From Rhizobiales bacterium PAR1 (GTDB lineage Bacteria > Pseudomonadota > Alphaproteobacteria > Rhizobiales > Beijerinckiaceae): a stretch of 64,000 bases of DNA. The DNA is taken from the NCBI GenBank assembly GCA_002256205.1, contig NKIW01000008.1, positions 119,630 to 183,629 of the forward strand, read 5' to 3'. Shown in pieces: positions 54,420-62,515 of this stretch. A program made the translations under genes and the position numbers. The stretch's first letter is position 1. The number at the start of each line of letters is the position of its first letter. The notes below the pieces were generated by a model. The model made no database searches. It saw only the letters and a list, made by a program, of their open reading frames with translations, and was not told the DNA's origin.

Positions 54420-55181
54420 TCCCCGGAGGATCGTGGCGAGATCGATCTCGCTACGTTGCCGGTCGCCGAAATCGAGCCGTTCCTCGATCGCGTCGAGATG
54501 CTCGATCATCAGCTTGGCCGCGCCTTCGGCATCGCCGCGCGCGAAAGCTTCCAGAATGTGTTCGTGCTCGTGGTTCGAACAGCTCGGGCGCCCCGGTTGC
54601 TCATAGGTGAGGATCACGAGGGATTCGCGCGTGATCAGATCCGCCAGAAAGCGACGCAGCAACTCATTATCGGCGATTTCCGCGATCAGAAGATGAAATT
54701 CGCCCGAAAGGCGGATCATTCCGGTGCGGTCACGCCTGTTGTCAGCATCTCTTTCGCGCATGAGATGATCACGCATGCGGGCGATGTCGCGCTTGGTCGC
54801 GTGCTGGACGGCCTCGCGCGCGATGGTTCCTTCGATCGCGCGTCGCGCGGCAAAAACCTCGCGCGCCTCTTTCACTGAAGGGCGGGTGACGGAAGCGCCG
54901 CGATTGGGCTCCAGCGTCACGATGCCGGTATGGGCAAGACGCGAAAACACAGTGCGGATGCGCGCCCGGCTGACTCCGAAAATCTGACGGATTTCGTCTT
55001 CCCGCAGGCGGGTTCCGGGCGGCAATTGCTGACGCGCGATCGCGGTATAAAGCCGGGCATAGATGTCTTCGTCGGAGAGCACGCCGTCCTGCCCCTCGGC
55101 CGGACCGGCGAGGTCATGCGGTTGCCGTTCCGGCATCTGGCCTCTCGCGCGGCGTGGATTTCTGGGTGGGCGGGTCGGCAT
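54405..55181 (-). CDS. GntR-family (FCD) transcriptional regulator
   Basis: A 258-residue GntR/FadR-type regulator. A winged helix lies at about 35-100 (IARQQLPPGTRLREDEIRQI, SRARIRTVFSRLAHTGIVTL, PNRGASVTRP), and an all-helical FCD ligand-binding domain from about 115, with histidines in EFHLLIAEI and NHEHEH that could bind metal plus an organic acid. The start at 55181 is uncertain: the ATG at 55136 has a better ribosome site (GAGAGG). It lies between the two divergent catabolic modules and is the likely regulator of the TTGT-N2-ACAA sites. Confidence 0.87.
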   Translation of the reverse strand: MPTRPPRNPRRARGQMPERQPHDLAGPAEGQDGVLSDEDIYARLYTAIARQQLPPGTRLREDEIRQIFGVSRARIRTVFSRLAHTGIVTLEPNRGASVTRPSVKEAREVFAARRAIEGTIAREAVQHATKRDIARMRDHLMRERDADNRRDRTGMIRLSGEFHLLIAEIADNELLRRFLADLITRESLVILTYEQPGRPSCSNHEHEHILEAFARGDAEGAAKLMIEHLDAIEERLDFGDRQRSEIDLATILRGSAES

Positions 55182-55332
55182 CGGTTGAGGCCATTCCTCC
55201 GGTAAACCGGGGATCCGATTTGCATGCCGAACCCGCTTTGTCCAGCGATTCCATGATGTGATGAAAACGCAGGCATCGCGCTGTTAAATGATGCGCGGCG
55301 GCGAAAATTTTTGCTAACAATCATTCTTGGTT

Positions 55333-55342
55333 TTGTTGACAA
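55333..55342. promoter_or_regulatory. GntR-type operator candidate TTGTTGACAA (site C)
   Basis: TTGT-TG-ACAA, 41 bases before the start of the second arylmalonate-decarboxylase-like gene and in the region divergent from gntR itself, so both self-regulation and control of the forward module are possible. TTTGTTGACAATT is identical to site A over 13 bases. Confidence 0.55.
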
Positions 55343-55383
55343 TTTTCGTCATGCTTCCGAAGCACCCTTGACGGAGTATCCCG

Positions 55384-56100
55384 GTGACAAAACCTTTTGC
55401 CCTTGCGACCATCACGCCTTCTGGAAACCGCGTCGTCGAACGCGTCGTGCAGGCCATGCTGCGTGATCTGCCGGATGCCTCGGCGCATTTCACCCGTATC
55501 CCCGTGGTGGGCGATACCGGCGGTGTCGCGGGCTACGATATGGCGCGCATGCTCGATGCGGCGACGCTGCTCTCGCATGCCCAGCCGGATGTGGTCTCTT
55601 GGAACGGCACGAAAGGCGGCGCGCTCGGTTTTGACGTGGACCGCGCGCTATGTGGCGAGATGACCGCCGCAACAGGCCTTCCCTCCTCGACAAGCGCACT
55701 CGCCATTCTCGATGCGCTGGCGCTGCTCAAAGCCAGAACCATCGCGTTGGTGACGCCTTACGACGCGGCGTATCAAGCCAAGTGTATCGCTGCCTTTGCC
55801 GCAAAAGGATATCCGACCGTGGCCGAACGCGGCAGTGGGCTCCTTGATAACTTTGCTTATGGCCTCGTTCCTGGGGGCGATATTGCGACGATGACCCGCG
55901 CGGCAATCGGCGAGAGGCGCCCGGATGCGGTCGTCTATTTCTGCACGAATTTCGGAGGCGCTGAGGTCGCGGCGGAAATCGAGGCGGCGTGCGATGTGCC
56001 GGTACTCGATTCCACTGCGCTTGGTGTCTGGGGCGCCTTGCGAGCGGCAGGCCGCAGCACCATACCGCTCGCGCATTGGGGTCGGATTTTCGCTCTCTGA
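55384..56100 (+). CDS. Arylmalonate decarboxylase / maleate isomerase-like protein 2
   Basis: A 238-residue paralogue of the protein at 49785. The first catalytic position is Gly75-Thr76-Lys77 (SWNGTKGG), Tyr126 is kept (TPYDAAY) and the second position has Cys187 (VYFCTNFGG). One cysteine and a glycine match the decarboxylase rather than the two-cysteine isomerases; Lys77 in place of Ser suggests a different substrate from paralogue 1. It starts with GTG (55384) and heads the forward module: this gene, TRAP P-Q-M, amidohydrolase, racemase-like. Confidence 0.83.
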   Translation: MTKPFALATITPSGNRVVERVVQAMLRDLPDASAHFTRIPVVGDTGGVAGYDMARMLDAATLLSHAQPDVVSWNGTKGGALGFDVDRALCGEMTAATGLPSSTSALAILDALALLKARTIALVTPYDAAYQAKCIAAFAAKGYPTVAERGSGLLDNFAYGLVPGGDIATMTRAAIGERRPDAVVYFCTNFGGAEVAAEIEAACDVPVLDSTALGVWGALRAAGRSTIPLAHWGRIFAL

Positions 56101-56139
56101 ACCTCTGCGCCGCTGTTTGGCCCGCGACGTGCTTGGCAA

Positions 56140-56159
56140 CGGTTAACAGGTCTTAACCG
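56140..56159. promoter_or_regulatory. Inverted repeat CGGTTAA-N6-TTAACCG before the second dctP
   Basis: A perfect 7-bp inverted repeat ending two bases before the ribosome site (AGGAGAG) of the TRAP binding-protein gene. As RNA it would form a hairpin next to the ribosome site; as DNA it could be an operator. It differs from the TTGT-N2-ACAA sites. Confidence 0.45.
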
Positions 56160-56172
56160 CAGGAGAGTACCC

Positions 56173-57234
56173 ATGACGACCGGCAATTCCCATCGAACGC
56201 TTGCCGTGCTGGCTTTGGCCGCGTTTCCCTTGCTGTCGGGTGCGGCGGTTGCACAATCGCCGACCACGATGCGCGCGGTGGGCAATTTCTCCTCCTCGGT
56301 CGCTCATTCCAAGGGGATCGAGACGCCGTTTTTTGAAGGCCTCGCGGCGGCGGCGGGCATCAAGCTCGAGATGAACTTCAACCCGATGGACGTTGTGAAC
56401 GTCAAATCCGATGACGCGCTTCGCCTCCTGCGCTCCGGCGCCTTTGATGTCATGTCGGTGCAGATCGGGCAGGCCTCGCGGGACGACCCCTTCTTCGAGG
56501 GCATCGACCTTGCCGGTGTCTCCACCAACCTGCCGGACCTCAAGAAGGCGATTGATGCCTATCGCACGGCGTTCGACGAGCGCCTGCAGAAGAAGTTCAA
56601 CGCCAAGGTGCTGACCTTGTGGCCCTTCGGCCCGCAGGTGTTCTATTGCAACGTGCCGATCAAGTCGGTCGATGATTTCAAGGGGCTAAAGATCCGTTCC
56701 TTCACGCCGACCATGTCGGGCATGCTTCAGAAGCTCGGTGCAACGCCGGTCTCGCTCTCCTTCCCGGAAGTTTACTCGGCGCTCGGCAACAAGGTCGTCG
56801 ATTGCGGCATCACCTCGCCGAATTCCGGCAACACCGGCAAGTGGCCGGAGGTGACGACGCATTACGTGCCGCTCTCGGTCTCGGGTTCGGTGCAGGGCCA
56901 TTTCATCAATCTGGCCTACTGGAACAAATTCTCGCCGGAGGACCAGAAGAAGCTCACGGCGGCCTTCAAGGTGCTCGAGGACAAGATGTGGGAATACGCC
57001 GCCTCGGGTACGGCGGATTCGGAAAGCTGCAACACCGGCGGCGAATGCAAGAGCGGCCAGAAGTTCAACATGACGCTGGTGAAGCCTTCGGCTGAGGATG
57101 CGTCGAAGCTCGCGAAGGCCGCAGCGGCGGGCGGTTTGCCGCTCTGGCGTGATGCCTGCAACAAGGTTGACCCGACCTGTTCCGACACCTGGAACAAGAC
57201 GGTGGGCGCTGCGCGCGGCATCAAGATCGAGTGA
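56173..57234 (+). CDS. dctP: TRAP transporter solute-binding protein (second system)
   Basis: A 353-residue DctP-type binding protein with a Sec signal (LAALALAAF-like core, cleavage after VAQS near residue 28). The binding arginine is in VDDFKGLKIRSFTPT and the region FPEVYSALGNKVVDCGITS follows. Four cysteines near the C-terminal half (CNTGGECKSGQ and DACNKVDPTC) could form disulfides; most DctP proteins lack these. It is only distantly similar to the DctP at 52355, so the two systems probably bind different acids. Confidence 0.88.
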   Translation: MTTGNSHRTLAVLALAAFPLLSGAAVAQSPTTMRAVGNFSSSVAHSKGIETPFFEGLAAAAGIKLEMNFNPMDVVNVKSDDALRLLRSGAFDVMSVQIGQASRDDPFFEGIDLAGVSTNLPDLKKAIDAYRTAFDERLQKKFNAKVLTLWPFGPQVFYCNVPIKSVDDFKGLKIRSFTPTMSGMLQKLGATPVSLSFPEVYSALGNKVVDCGITSPNSGNTGKWPEVTTHYVPLSVSGSVQGHFINLAYWNKFSPEDQKKLTAAFKVLEDKMWEYAASGTADSESCNTGGECKSGQKFNMTLVKPSAEDASKLAKAAAAGGLPLWRDACNKVDPTCSDTWNKTVGAARGIKIE

Positions 57235-57296
57235 GCCTCCTGTAGCCGGGCGGTCGTCCGCCGCCCGGCCCGACTACTCCTATCCCCGAGGTGCAG

Positions 57297-57899
57297 ATGA
57301 GCCCGAGCGACAATCCCCTTAGCCGCTATGTCGAACCGGCGGCGCGACTGGCTGCCATCCTGTTTGGTTACGCGGTTCTCGCCTATGCGCTGTTGCTGTC
57401 GTTCGAGATTGTCAGCCGCAAGCTGTTCAACTCGTCCTTCAAGGGCATCGATGAACTTGGCGGCTTTGTGCTGGCGATCTCGGCCGCGATTGGCGCCTCC
57501 TACACGATGGCGCTGCGCGGTCATACGCGTGTCGATGTGTTCCTCGTGCGGATGCCGAAGAAGGTTCAGGCGTGGCTCAATGCGCTCGCGATGGTCTCGA
57601 TGGCGTGCTTCGCCGGGTTCGCTGCCTGGCGCGGTGTCGCGGTGTTGCAGGACACGATTGAGTTTGGCTCGGTCTCGCCGAATCTCCAGCAGCCCCTGTG
57701 GATTCCGCAACTGATCTGGGTTGCGGGGTTGGTGCTTTTTGCCGTGATCGCGACGCTGTATGGCGCCCATGCACTCTATCTGCTGGCAATGGGCCGGCCG
57801 GAAATCAACACGCTTTACGGCCCGCTCAGTGTCGATGACGAACTGGATACCGAGCTTGAAGCCCTCAAAGCCCGCAAGGTGGAGGGAACCAATGGCTAA
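57297..57899 (+). CDS. dctQ: TRAP transporter small permease DctQ (second system)
   Basis: About 200 residues with four membrane helices and the DctQ pattern SRKLFNSSFKGIDELGGFVL near residue 40. The ATG at 57297 follows CGAGGTG; a GTG two codons earlier overlaps that site. Its end overlaps the dctM start by eight bases, so the two permease subunits are translationally coupled. Confidence 0.87.
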   Translation: MSPSDNPLSRYVEPAARLAAILFGYAVLAYALLLSFEIVSRKLFNSSFKGIDELGGFVLAISAAIGASYTMALRGHTRVDVFLVRMPKKVQAWLNALAMVSMACFAGFAAWRGVAVLQDTIEFGSVSPNLQQPLWIPQLIWVAGLVLFAVIATLYGAHALYLLAMGRPEINTLYGPLSVDDELDTELEALKARKVEGTNG

Positions 57900-59196
57900 T
57901 ACGGCAACCGCGCTCATCGGCTTCATTCTGCTCGTCGGCCTGATGGGCCTCGGGCTGCATGTCGCCTTCGTGATGTTCTTCCTCAGCCTGATGGGCGCTG
58001 TCGTCTATCTTGGCTGGCCGCTCGCGCTCGAATATGGCACGCAATACTGGAGTTCGACCAACAACTTCGTGCTGGTGGCCGTGCCGCTGTTTGTGCTGCT
58101 CGGTGAGCTTCTCGTGCGCGGCGGCTTCACCGACCGGATGTATCGCTCGCTTTCGGATTGGCTTGGCTTCATGCCGGGTGGGCTGTTGCACTCGAACATC
58201 GGTGCTTCGGCGCTGTTCGCGGCGGTGTCGGGTTCGTCGGTTGCGACCGCTGCAACCATCGGTACCGTGGCGTTGCCGACTTTCGAGAAGCGCGGCTACG
58301 ACCAGCGGCTGGTGCTCGGTTCGATCGCCGCAGGCGCGACGCTCGGCATCCTCATCCCGCCCTCGATCAACATGATTATCTATGGCGCGATGACCAACAC
58401 GTCCGTTGGTCGCCTCTATGCGGCGGGCATCATCCCCGGTCTGGTGCTCACAGCGCTGTTCATGGGCGTGATCATTGTCGCCTGCCTCTGGAAGCCTTCG
58501 CTCGCCGGCCCGAAAGAGCCTGTGGCACCGCTGAAGGATCGGCTGAAGCGCCTGATGGATCTGGCGCCTCCGGTGCTGGTTTTCGCCTTCGTCATGGGGT
58601 CGATCTATGCCGGCTGGGCCACGCCGACTGAATCCGCCGCGCTTGGCATCCTGATCGCGCTCATCCTCTGCATCGCCAACCGCAGCCTCTCGATCAGGAT
58701 GCTGCACGAATGCTTCCTCTCGACGCTCTCGATCACCTCGATGATCACGCTGATCGCGGCGGCGGCGTTCTTCCTCAACTTCGTGATCGGTGTCATGGGC
58801 GTGCCGACCATGCTGTCGAAATACATCTCCGGGCTGGGTGCTTCGCCGGGGCAGATGATCCTCGTGCTGACGATCTTCTACCTCATTCTCGGCTGTTTTC
58901 TGGATGCCCTCGCGATGGTGGTGGGCACCATCCCGATCGTGTTTCCGATTGTCATCGCGCTCGGGATCGACCCCGTCTGGTTCGGCATTTTCCTCGTGAT
59001 CATGGCCGAACTCGCGCTGATCACCCCGCCCGTTGGTATGAACCTCTATGTCGTGCAGGGTATCCGCAAGACCGGCTCGATCAGCGATGTGATCTGGGGC
59101 GTGATGCCCTTCCTCATCGTGATGCTCTTGCTGGTCGTCCTGATCTGGTTCTACCCGGGGCTGGCGCTCTGGCTGCCGAAGCAGGCGATGGGCTGA
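57892..59196 (+). CDS. dctM: TRAP transporter large permease DctM (second system)
   Basis: A 434-residue DctM protein: VPLFVLLGELLVRGGFTDRM near residue 63, PGGLLHSNIGASALFAAVSG, PPSINMIIYGAMTN and ELALITPPVGMNLYVVQGI. The ATG at 57892 lies inside the dctQ end; the open frame upstream is only the overlap region. It transports the acid bound by the DctP protein encoded upstream. The amidohydrolase gene follows after ten bases. Confidence 0.9.
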   Translation: MANTATALIGFILLVGLMGLGLHVAFVMFFLSLMGAVVYLGWPLALEYGTQYWSSTNNFVLVAVPLFVLLGELLVRGGFTDRMYRSLSDWLGFMPGGLLHSNIGASALFAAVSGSSVATAATIGTVALPTFEKRGYDQRLVLGSIAAGATLGILIPPSINMIIYGAMTNTSVGRLYAAGIIPGLVLTALFMGVIIVACLWKPSLAGPKEPVAPLKDRLKRLMDLAPPVLVFAFVMGSIYAGWATPTESAALGILIALILCIANRSLSIRMLHECFLSTLSITSMITLIAAAAFFLNFVIGVMGVPTMLSKYISGLGASPGQMILVLTIFYLILGCFLDALAMVVGTIPIVFPIVIALGIDPVWFGIFLVIMAELALITPPVGMNLYVVQGIRKTGSISDVIWGVMPFLIVMLLLVVLIWFYPGLALWLPKQAMG

Positions 59197-59206
59197 GGTT
59201 GGCTTG

Positions 59207-60730
59207 ATGAGGCGGACGCTGATCCGAGGTGCGCGCGTTCTGACGTTCGATGACGCCGGAACCGAGTATGCCAGCGCCGATATCCTCATCGAGGGCACGA
59301 AAATCGCCGCCATTGGGCCGGAATTGGCCGTGGCAAAGGCTGAAGCTATCGATGCCGAGGTGATTGAGGCCGAAGGCATGCTCGCCTTGCCCGGCCTCAT
59401 CAACGCGCATCTCCATTCCCCGGCGAACTTTCAGCGCGGGACGCTTGAAGGTCTGCCGCTTGAGCTTTTCATGCTCTATGAGGTGCCGCCGCTCGCGAGC
59501 GAACCGCCTTCGGGACGGCTTTGCTACATTCGCACCATGCTCGGCGCAATGGAGATGCTCAAGCTCGGCATCACCTCGGTGCTGGACGATGCTTTCTACG
59601 TGCCCAAGCCGACGCCGGAAGCGATCGACGGCGTGATGCAGGCCTATGCCGATGCGGGCATCCGCGCGACCTCCACGCTCGACCAGCCGAATATTCCCGA
59701 GGTCGAGAAATACCCGTTCCTTAAAGAGCTTTTGCCTGCTGATATCCTCGCCGAGATGCAGGCAACGCCGATCACCCCGGCGGCGGAATTGCTGGCGCTT
59801 TACGATCATCTGATCACGCGATGGCACGGCGCAGAGAATGGCAGGCTCGGGGCAGGGGTCTCGTGCTCGGCGCCGCAGCGCGTTACCGTACCGTATTTCG
59901 AGGCGCTGTCGGCGCTGAGCAAAAAACACGATCTTCCCTTCGTCATCCACATGCTGGAGACGAAACTCCAGCGCGTGTTCGGCACGGAAAAACTCGGCAA
60001 ATCGCTGGTGCACTACGTCCATGATCTTGGCTTGCTCGATGAGCGGATGCAGGTGGTGCACGCGATCTGGGTTGATGAGACGGATATGCGTCTGATGGCC
60101 GAGGCGGGCGTGACGGTGGCGCATAATCCGGTGTGTAATCTCAAGCTCGGCAGCGGGATCATGCCGTTCCGGCGACTTGGCGATCACGGCATCCCGATCT
60201 GCCTTGGCACGGATGAAATCGTTGCCGATGACACTGCCAATCTCTGGCAGGTCGCCAAGATGGCGGGGCTGATCCACAAGATCACCGATCCGGAATACCG
60301 AAACTGGCCCGAGGCGCGGGAAATCCTTGGCTGCCTTTTCGGTGGCGGCGCGCGCGCGATGCGCCGGGGTGGCGAGATCGGCGTGCTCGCGCCGGGCGCC
60401 GAGGCCGATATTATTCTGCTGGATCTGGATACCTTCGCCTTTACCCCGCTCAATGACCTCAAGCGCCAGCTCGTCTATTGCGAGAACGGCGGCTCGGTGC
60501 GCCTCACCATGGTCGCCGGCGAGGTGGTGATGCGGGATGGCGTGCTCACCCGCGTCGATGAAGCCGCCCTGAAGCGCGAGGCGCGCGCGATGATGGCAGA
60601 GTTCCGCCAGAATAGCGCTGAAGCCGATGCCGCTGCCGCGCGTCTTCTCCCCTATTACCGCGAGATGGTCCTGAAAGCCGCTGGCCGCGATGTCGGGATG
60701 CAACGCTGGGCGGGGCCAGCAACGCCATGA
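59207..60730 (+). CDS. Amidohydrolase (TRZ/ATZ, cytosine-deaminase-like superfamily)
   Basis: A 507-residue amidohydrolase with a mononuclear-type metal site: His68 and His70 in NAHLHSPANF, a His in VIHMLET near 247, a His in VVHAIWVDETD near 283 and Asp in LGTDEIVADD near 335. This subgroup covers deaminases and chlorohydrolases of N-heterocycles (S-adenosylhomocysteine, guanine, triazine types). The ATG at 59207 follows GAGG. It is encoded with a TRAP importer and a racemase-like protein, so hydrolysis of an imported nitrogen heterocycle or imide is likely; the substrate is unknown. Confidence 0.87.
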   Translation: MRRTLIRGARVLTFDDAGTEYASADILIEGTKIAAIGPELAVAKAEAIDAEVIEAEGMLALPGLINAHLHSPANFQRGTLEGLPLELFMLYEVPPLASEPPSGRLCYIRTMLGAMEMLKLGITSVLDDAFYVPKPTPEAIDGVMQAYADAGIRATSTLDQPNIPEVEKYPFLKELLPADILAEMQATPITPAAELLALYDHLITRWHGAENGRLGAGVSCSAPQRVTVPYFEALSALSKKHDLPFVIHMLETKLQRVFGTEKLGKSLVHYVHDLGLLDERMQVVHAIWVDETDMRLMAEAGVTVAHNPVCNLKLGSGIMPFRRLGDHGIPICLGTDEIVADDTANLWQVAKMAGLIHKITDPEYRNWPEAREILGCLFGGGARAMRRGGEIGVLAPGAEADIILLDLDTFAFTPLNDLKRQLVYCENGGSVRLTMVAGEVVMRDGVLTRVDEAALKREARAMMAEFRQNSAEADAAAARLLPYYREMVLKAAGRDVGMQRWAGPATP

Positions 60731-61470
60731 AGCTCTTGCTGATCAACGGCAATATGACACAGGCCGTGACCGATACGGTGGTCGCAGAGGCGTGTCGTGT
60801 TGCTGCGCCGGGCACGGAGATCGCCGGCGTGACGGCGACTTTCGGTGCGAATATCGTTACGCGTGAAGCCGAAAATGTGATCGCCGGGCATGCGGTGCTC
60901 GATCTTCTCGCCCGCCATCACGCTGGCTTTGATGCGGTGATCCTCGCGATTTCCTTCGATACCGCGCTGGAGGCCGCACGGCAGATTTCCCCCATCCCGG
61001 TGCTCGGGATGACGGATTCCGCCTTGATCGCGGCAAGCGAGGGGGGCGGAATGGTTGGCGTCATCCTCTTCGGCGGGGTCAGTCGCCCGCTTTACGAAGC
61101 GCTGTTCGCGCAGCTACCCGCCGGCAAGGCCGTTGCTGCGATCCGCGTGATCGAGATTGCCTCGGTCGCAGCCTATCTCGATACTGGGGCGCTGGAGAAC
61201 GCCATTCTGGCCGAAGTCTCCGCCTTGGCGGCGACGGGCATTCATGCGGTCGTGATCTGCGGCGCGGCGATGGCGGGGATCGCCGAGCGGCTTCAGCCCC
61301 GTTCGCCCTCGCGTCTGTTCGATGGCATTCCCTGCGCGATCCGCCGCGCCGAGGCGTTAGTTCAGGCGGGCTGCGTGATACCGCAATCCATCGGTGAACG
61401 GGTTCAGGCGGTCACGGTTTCCGGCCTCAGCCCGGAACTTTCCAGGCTGATGTGCGACCCTCAATCCTGA
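60727..61470 (+). CDS. Hydantoin-racemase-like protein B (Asp/Glu racemase superfamily)
   Basis: A 247-residue protein starting MKLLLINGNMTQAV. The first cysteine position reads LAISFDTAL (Ile75 where Cys is expected), and the second reads ICGAAMAGI, with Cys178 one residue before the expected place. The usual two-cysteine racemase chemistry is thus doubtful. It overlaps the amidohydrolase stop by four bases and ends the forward module. Its 3' end overlaps the convergent paralogue C by ten bases. Confidence 0.83.
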   Translation: MKLLLINGNMTQAVTDTVVAEACRVAAPGTEIAGVTATFGANIVTREAENVIAGHAVLDLLARHHAGFDAVILAISFDTALEAARQISPIPVLGMTDSALIAASEGGGMVGVILFGGVSRPLYEALFAQLPAGKAVAAIRVIEIASVAAYLDTGALENAILAEVSALAATGIHAVVICGAAMAGIAERLQPRSPSRLFDGIPCAIRRAEALVQAGCVIPQSIGERVQAVTVSGLSPELSRLMCDPQS

Positions 61471-62246
61471 TGTGAAATCCGCCGTGCCAGTGCCTCGGGC
61501 AATCCGATGGTGGATTTGGCGGGCGGGCGACGGAAGGTTCCGGCCGTGGCTTTCCGCGGGGCGAGCGCGACCAGCGCTTCCGCCATTTTAACCGCCGCCG
61601 CCATCTGGTCGACCACCGGCACGGCGATCCTGTCACGTACGCGGGCGGCAAGCCCGGCCAGTGGCGCGCCCGCGAGGATCACGACATCGGCCTCATCTTC
61701 TGTGACCGCCCGTCCGGCCAGCGCGACGAGGAGGTCTTCCTTTTCGGATTGCACGTCTGAAATGGCACCAAAGCGCTCATCGAGCATACGGATGCTGGCG
61801 CAGCGCCCCGACAGGCCGTGCATCTCGACGCATTCCTGATACCAGGGGCCGAGCGCACGGGCGAAAGTTACGATGGAAAAGCGCCGCCCGAGCATGCAGG
61901 CCGCGAGCATCGCCGCTTCTGCCATGCCGACCACAGGCAGATCGAAGAGTTCGCGCGCACCCATCAGGCCGGGATCGCCAAAGGCGGCGATGATCGCAGC
62001 GTCATAGTCACGGTGGTGCTCGGCGAGCATCTCAAGCGCGATGGCCCCGCCGATCTGCGCCTCGGCGCGCGAGGCGATGTAGGGCACGCCGCGCGGCGCG
62101 GTGATTGGCACCAGTTCGGTACCTGCTGCCTTGGCAGCCTCGCCCGCCGTCTGCAACAGGGCCGTGAGGGACGGGCTGGTATTGGGGTTCAGCAGCAGGA
62201 TGCGCATGGCTTCGAGTCTCAGATGCAAGGACTTGATATCATTCAT
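61461..62246 (-). CDS. Hydantoin-racemase-like protein C (Asp/Glu racemase superfamily)
   Basis: A third paralogue, starting RILLLNPNTSPSL. Both catalytic cysteines are absent: the first site reads IIAAFGDPGL (Ala) and the second VILAGAPLAG (Gly). The fold motifs (LFDLPVVGMAEAAMLA) are otherwise well kept, so it has not simply decayed. The ATG at 62246 follows GGGGGG; an ATG at 62207 gives the commoner family start. It converges on paralogue B and is the last gene before the low-GC edge. Confidence 0.82.
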   Translation of the reverse strand: MNDIKSLHLRLEAMRILLLNPNTSPSLTALLQTAGEAAKAAGTELVPITAPRGVPYIASRAEAQIGGAIALEMLAEHHRDYDAAIIAAFGDPGLMGARELFDLPVVGMAEAAMLAACMLGRRFSIVTFARALGPWYQECVEMHGLSGRCASIRMLDERFGAISDVQSEKEDLLVALAGRAVTEDEADVVILAGAPLAGLAARVRDRIAVPVVDQMAAAVKMAEALVALAPRKATAGTFRRPPAKSTIGLPEALARRISHQD

Positions 62247-62515
62247 GATCGCCCCCCTGCAACAAAGCATTGTGCTGCTCGCCGTGGGGCGGGAGAAATC
62301 GACTGAGTAGCGATATTTCAGGCAGATATGCCTTCAAATTATAGGCAAAAGCCCAAAAATAGCGTGGAATCCGCAGGCGCGGTCTTTGCCGGTATTAGAG
62401 ATGCGTTGAGTGTGGCTTTTGTCGGGGCGGTCTTTAGTTGGCCCTCAGTGTTGGCTTTCCGGCGAGTGTCAGGACAATGACCAACGAATATTGCGGGCAT
62501 CAAGCGCACAGAAAT

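Noticed and set aside
57865..59403. Minus-strand frame of about 500 codons opposite dctM and the start of the amidohydrolase gene
   Set aside because: Highly charged His/Arg/Glu/Asp-rich translation that mirrors the hydrophobic DctM sequence; no ribosome site or homology.
62328..62480. Fifty-codon frame in the low-GC gap
   Set aside because: No ribosome site, no recognisable motif, and a composition like the surrounding non-coding DNA.
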